Of a stretch of 64,000 nt of DNA, positions 60,570-64,000 are shown in pieces. Source of the stretch: Ferrovum myxofaciens (lineage in GTDB: Bacteria; Pseudomonadota; Gammaproteobacteria; Burkholderiales; Ferrovaceae); contig NZ_JPOQ01000074.1 in the NCBI RefSeq assembly GCF_000735045.1, positions 62,001-126,000 on the forward strand. Direction: 5' to 3'. Every line of letters starts with the position of its first letter. The first letter of the stretch is position 1. Under the pieces are notes generated by a model. That model did not search any database, was not told where the DNA came from, and was given only the letters and a program-made list of their open reading frames with translations. A program made the translations under genes and the position numbers.

Positions 60570-62401
60570 GCGATTTTCCGGTGCCTGAAAAGTCCACTTG
60601 GGCCGATTTTTTTATCCGCCATTTTGGTTCGGGCCGGCTCGATCAGGATCACTTGCGACCACTCAAAGGGGTTTCTTTTGGGACGGTGCGTCGCCGTCTT
60701 TACTTTTACGGGCGCTCCTTTTGGGATGCCGAGGTGCGTTTGGCCTCCACGGGCCATGCCTGGAGCGAACGGGAGGGGCGACGTCCCCATTGGCATGAGG
60801 GGGTTCTTTACCTGCCGGAAACCTTCGAGTCGCAGGGGGCAGTGCCCGGCGGTGAAGTTTATCGTGCGGCCTTGGCCCATGCCCTCTGTCACCTGAAATA
60901 TGGCCTTCCCCTGGTGCAGAGCGGACTGGATGCCTGGACCCGACGCGTGGTGGAAACGGTGGAAGATGCCCGCGTCGAAGCACTGGCTCTGCGCACTTGG
61001 CCGGGATTGTTGCGGCTGTGGCAGGGATTGCATACCATCACCCCGGCCGCGCGGAATTCGGCGGGTCATTATCTGGAACGCCTGGCCCGCGCCTTGCTGG
61101 ATTCCACCTATGAAGACGAGGATGAGTGGATCCGGCAAGGAAAGAGCCTGTTTGGTTCGATGCCCCTCGATCAGGAAGATTTTTCTGTTCGGGTGGGCCG
61201 TGCGTTGGCACAGTCTTTTCGGACCAAAAAAATTCCCGTCAGGATTCAGAGCGACCAGGTTCTTCTGACGTATCGGGACGATAACCGACAGTGTTGGGCT
61301 GCGCATTCCGAGGGAAACGGGACCGCTGGGCCCGTATCAAGGAAAGTGGTCAGGAATCGTCGTTTCAAATTTTTTGGACTCAATTTTAAGGTGGTGGATG
61401 AGTCCGATAACCCATCAGCCAAACAGTTTTCCCTGCTTGCAGCACTTTTCAATTTCAAACTGGATATTGGGGTTTCCGTCGAGGACAAGGATACCGATGC
61501 TCTGGGCGTGTACCGTTACCCGGAATGGGACTATAAAGGGCAAATCGAGCGCCCTTCCTGGGTCCGTATCCTGGAAAAGTTACCCAAAAGCGGGGATTCC
61601 CAATGGGTGGACGATATCATTGCCGAGCACAAACCTCTGATTTCGCGCATGCGCTTCGTGCTGGATGCGCTTCAACCTGCAGAAAACCAGCGTTTGCGCA
61701 AGTTGGAGGAGGGGGATGAGATGGATCTCAATGCGGCCATTCGGGCGTACTGTGATATACGCATGGGAATTCCCCCCGATACCCGCATCATGATGCGCAC
61801 TCTTCGCCAGGAACGGGACATTGCCGTACTGGTGTTGCTCGACCTGTCCCGTTCCACCAACGAAAAGGTTCCCGGTCAGAACCACAGCATATTGCACTTG
61901 ACCCAACAAGCCTGCGTGTTGTTGGCCGATGCCATCGGCAAGGTGGGGGACCCCTTTGCCATCCATGGTTTTTGCTCGGACAGTCGACACAATGTCAGTT
62001 ATTACTGTTTCAAGAATTTCGACCAACCCTATGACCAGTTGGCCAAGGCTCGTCTGGCGGGGATGCAGGGTCAGTTATCGACGCGCATGGGAGCCGCCAT
62101 CCGGCATGCCACGACGCATCTGGAGTGGCAAAAGAAAGGGCGCAAGTTGCTGATACTGCTGACCGATGGAGAGCCCGCCGATGTGGATGTGCGAGACCGT
62201 AAATATTTGCGTTACGATACCCGCAAGGCGGTGGAAGATGCGGTTCGGGAGGGCGTACAAGTCTATTGCCTGACTCTGGATCCCCGTGCCGATCAATATG
62301 TTTCAACGATTTTCGGGGCGCGCAACTACCTGGTGGTGGACCACGTGGCCCGCCTTCCAGAGAAACTGCCCCTGCTCTACGCCGGGTTGACCCGATCCTA
62401 G
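60566..62401 (+). CDS. NorD/CbbO-type VWA-domain protein
   Basis: The 611-residue protein has a C-terminal von Willebrand factor A domain from about 420, with the metal-site motif DLSRST at 426-431. The family core GDPFAIHGFCSDSRH, QLSTRMGAA, LLTDGEPADVDVRD and VVDHVARLPEKLP follows. NorD and CbbO work with MoxR-type AAA+ partners (NorQ, CbbQ) to activate nitric oxide reductase or RuBisCO. No such ATPase gene is nearby. The ATG overlaps the ccoG2 stop. Which enzyme it serves is not evident here. Confidence 0.88.
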   Translation: MSDFPVPEKSTWADFFIRHFGSGRLDQDHLRPLKGVSFGTVRRRLYFYGRSFWDAEVRLASTGHAWSEREGRRPHWHEGVLYLPETFESQGAVPGGEVYRAALAHALCHLKYGLPLVQSGLDAWTRRVVETVEDARVEALALRTWPGLLRLWQGLHTITPAARNSAGHYLERLARALLDSTYEDEDEWIRQGKSLFGSMPLDQEDFSVRVGRALAQSFRTKKIPVRIQSDQVLLTYRDDNRQCWAAHSEGNGTAGPVSRKVVRNRRFKFFGLNFKVVDESDNPSAKQFSLLAALFNFKLDIGVSVEDKDTDALGVYRYPEWDYKGQIERPSWVRILEKLPKSGDSQWVDDIIAEHKPLISRMRFVLDALQPAENQRLRKLEEGDEMDLNAAIRAYCDIRMGIPPDTRIMMRTLRQERDIAVLVLLDLSRSTNEKVPGQNHSILHLTQQACVLLADAIGKVGDPFAIHGFCSDSRHNVSYYCFKNFDQPYDQLAKARLAGMQGQLSTRMGAAIRHATTHLEWQKKGRKLLILLTDGEPADVDVRDRKYLRYDTRKAVEDAVREGVQVYCLTLDPRADQYVSTIFGARNYLVVDHVARLPEKLPLLYAGLTRS

Positions 62402-62421
62402 ATGTTCACGGAGATTGAAGG

Positions 62422-63417
62422 ATGCGAACGTATATTTCCGCCAAAGATTACCGGTCTCTCCTGACTCTCATCAATCAACTTTATACCCTTCCGGACCAGG
62501 AGACGATCATCCGTGCGGTGATCGAAGAACTCGGAAAACTGGTGCCCTTCTCAAGTGCGATCTTTATTGCGATGGAGGCCTCCGGTCTGTTCCGTCCGGA
62601 TGGCTATTTTTCTGTAGCCATCCCTCCAAAGGCATTATCGGAATTCACAAACCACTATGCGGCCGTTCATCCTTTCACCCTGACCGGGTGGATCCGGCAT
62701 ACAAACGAGTCGGCCCGGATTACTGACTTTGTTCCCGCCTACCGTCTGCAGGATACGGAATATGGGCGGGATTTTCTTCCGTTGACCCCCTGTTTTTACG
62801 AACTCGGCGTGATCATGGGAGCCCAGGGCGATCACGTGGGCGCTTTCTGTCTTCACCGCCAAAAAATGGACCGGGATTTTTCCGACCGGGAAGTTCAGAT
62901 CCTCAACTATCTGGTGCCGCACATGGCCCGGGCGATCAACTGTCTCCAACTGCTTGAGCGACTCAATGCCGGAGGGTTTTCTTCCGAAACCGGCGTTGTG
63001 AGAATGCTGGTGGACGGAGGGGTCACGATGAACGAGGCCGCTCGAAAAATTTCCCTCGAGCACCTGGACCGTGTTATCCCCAATCGTTTTACAGAGTCGG
63101 GGGCCTCAATCCTCGAATCACCCAAAGGCCGTTACCGAATTCAGACGACAAGCAGCAATCAGGGATCGGAGCGTATTCTTCTTTTCGAGCCCCTGCCCTT
63201 TACGGAGACATTATTCCAGCGGCTGTGCCGGTGGGATTTTACCGATCGTCAGGCTGAAATCGTTCTGAAAGTCATCCGGGGCGCATCGAATCGGGAAATT
63301 GCCGTGGCCTTGTCGGTGTCGGAACAAACCGTCAAGGAGCACCTGCGAAATATTTTCGAGAAGGTCAAGGTCCGTCGCCGGAGCGAACTGATCTCAAGAA
63401 TCCTTTCCGATTCATAG
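62422..63417 (+). CDS. LuxR-type transcriptional regulator with GAF-like sensor domain
   Basis: A 331-residue protein with an N-terminal GAF-like region (about 10-170) and a C-terminal LuxR helix-turn-helix (about 265-325) containing FTDRQAEIVLKVIRGASNREIA and SVSEQTVKEHLRNIF. A phosphoreceiver domain is absent. GGAG lies upstream of the ATG, 20 bases after the NorD stop. It is followed by a repeat-built protein gene that it could control. Confidence 0.85.
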   Translation: MRTYISAKDYRSLLTLINQLYTLPDQETIIRAVIEELGKLVPFSSAIFIAMEASGLFRPDGYFSVAIPPKALSEFTNHYAAVHPFTLTGWIRHTNESARITDFVPAYRLQDTEYGRDFLPLTPCFYELGVIMGAQGDHVGAFCLHRQKMDRDFSDREVQILNYLVPHMARAINCLQLLERLNAGGFSSETGVVRMLVDGGVTMNEAARKISLEHLDRVIPNRFTESGASILESPKGRYRIQTTSSNQGSERILLFEPLPFTETLFQRLCRWDFTDRQAEIVLKVIRGASNREIAVALSVSEQTVKEHLRNIFEKVKVRRRSELISRILSDS

Positions 63418-63523
63418 CCTGAAACGCTCTCTTTGCCCATGGATCTCCAGGACGCTCTCTTGCTGTCCGGAAAAATGATCTCATCCCGTAAAACTTGCCC
63501 CCCAAGACCCACCTTTCGTCTAA

Positions 63524-63553
63524 TTGTTGTCCATCCTGTCAAAGACATAGAAT
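63524..63553 (+). promoter_or_regulatory. Candidate promoter for the repeat protein gene
   Basis: TTGTTG (63524-63529) and TAGAAT (63548-63553) are separated by 18 bases; the -10 matches five of six positions. A TTTCGAA/TTCGAAA inverted pair (63601-63607, 63627-63633) lies downstream in the leader. Confidence 0.35.
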
Positions 63554-63657
63554 CCCTACACATAAAAGACGAGTTCACACCTTGAAAAATTGCACTTCAA
63601 TTTCGAATCTGCGTGGTGTTTTGAACTTCGAAACTTGAGTTAAAAAGGAGAGTTACC

Positions 63658-64000
63658 ATGGCCAGTTATTTCTTTCTCATGAACAAACTCAGCGGGGACG
63701 CGATCAGCATTGCGGGGATGTCCACGGCGCCTGGGACGGCTTTGCTTTCCTGGCCACAGAAAGCGACCGGGAATAATGACCAACTCTGGGGGTATACCCC
63801 GGATCCTGCGGGTTCCGGCTACTTTTTCATCGAAACCTTGCTTGACGGGAACGCGATCAGCATTGCGGGGATGTCCACGGCGTCTGGGGCGGGTCTGGTT
63901 TCCTGGCCGCAGAAGCAGAGCGGGTACGACGACCAACTCTGGCAATTTGTTCCAGATCCTTTGGGTTCGGGGTACTTTTTCATCAAGACCAAACTGAACG
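63658..64000 (+). CDS. Repeat-built beta-trefoil/ricin-B-like protein (partial)
   Basis: The gene runs off the window after 114 codons. The protein consists of 51-residue repeats, each with YFFI at the start, GxAISIAGMSTA, SWPQK and an (N/D)DQLW motif. The QxW-type motif and the repeat length fit a beta-trefoil lectin (ricin B-like) fold. No signal peptide is visible. AAAAAGGAG precedes the ATG. The carbohydrate-binding idea is inferred from the fold pattern only. Confidence 0.7.
   Translation, partial: MASYFFLMNKLSGDAISIAGMSTAPGTALLSWPQKATGNNDQLWGYTPDPAGSGYFFIETLLDGNAISIAGMSTASGAGLVSWPQKQSGYDDQLWQFVPDPLGSGYFFIKTKLN
63667..63972 (+). repeat. 153-bp tandem repeats in the partial lectin-like gene
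   Basis: Two complete 153-bp units (63667-63819 and 63820-63972) lie in tandem and a third begins at 63973. A stretch of over 30 bases, starting ACGCGATCAGCATTGCGG at 63698 and again at 63851, is identical between units, so the duplication is fairly recent or kept homogeneous. Confidence 0.9.

Noticed and set aside
63640-63945. Minus-strand frame with repeated RRRGHPRNADRVP
   Set aside because: The repetition is only the antisense image of the 153-bp repeats in the plus-strand lectin-like gene.
63667-63972. Repeat array considered as CRISPR-like
   Set aside because: The 153-bp units are coding, contiguous and keep frame; there are no short palindromic repeats with unique spacers.
1-64000. 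tRNA, rRNA or insertion sequence
   Set aside because: No cloverleaf-like sequence, rRNA segment, transposase or terminal inverted repeats were noticed in the gaps or frames.

Overview
The window looks like a chromosomal segment from a betaproteobacterium with an aerobic, probably chemolithotrophic lifestyle. The housekeeping gene orders lpxD-fabZ-lpxA-lpxB-rnhB-trmH and dusB-fis-purH-purD, the BPSS1780-type membrane protein beside thrB, and the polA/hemF pair all fit that class. A HiPIP gene, an alternative complex III, a cbb3-like oxidase and many c-type cytochromes in one block recall neutrophilic or acidophilic iron oxidisers such as Ferrovum or Gallionella relatives. That is inference: no cyc2 or RuBisCO gene lies in this window.

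Layout. 1-3.9 kb: lipid A/fatty acid genes, RNase HII and an rRNA methyltransferase. 3.9-7.8 kb: a promoter-led three-gene unit of a TPP-dependent oxalyl-CoA decarboxylase-like enzyme, a formyl-CoA:oxalate CoA-transferase and a formyl-THF hydrolase/transferase-like protein. 7.8-14.1 kb: holA, lptE and leuS on the minus strand and uvrD on the plus strand. 14.2-42.3 kb: a large respiratory region. 42.4-53 kb: thrB, tsaC-like, purDH, fis, dusB, polA and hemF. 53-58.8 kb: a liv-type ABC transporter without a binding protein, an ArnT-like glycosyltransferase and a 5'-nucleotidase. 58.8-62.4 kb: two small genes, a second CcoG and an orphan NorD/CbbO. 62.4-64 kb: a LuxR-type regulator and a truncated repeat-built beta-trefoil-like protein.

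The respiratory region is the core of the window. A monocistronic HiPIP gene with its own terminator sits between a minus-strand group (diheme c4 cytochrome, membrane-anchored cytochrome c, a four-helix CcoN-like mini-protein, a thioredoxin-like lipoprotein) and a plus-strand actA-B1-B2-C-D-E-F operon for alternative complex III. A clear promoter then starts a cbb3-like oxidase operon with a ligand-complete CcoN, a CcoO with a long insertion, a CcoP-like protein with no heme motif, and two tiny one-helix proteins too short for ordinary gene calling. Downstream are a CcoS-like protein, another cytochrome c, several unknown membrane proteins, two formylglycine-generating-enzyme-fold proteins without the catalytic cysteines, a spermidine-synthase-like membrane fusion, CcoG, a second mini-CcoN and an SCO copper chaperone. 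A reasonable model (inference) is quinol oxidation by ACIII, electron transfer through HiPIP or c4 carriers to an atypical cbb3 oxidase that has lost the CcoP hemes, with local assembly and copper-insertion factors.

No tRNA, rRNA, insertion sequence or CRISPR array was found. Most gaps are short; the only one above 300 bases (19489-19912) holds regulatory sequence for the HiPIP gene.
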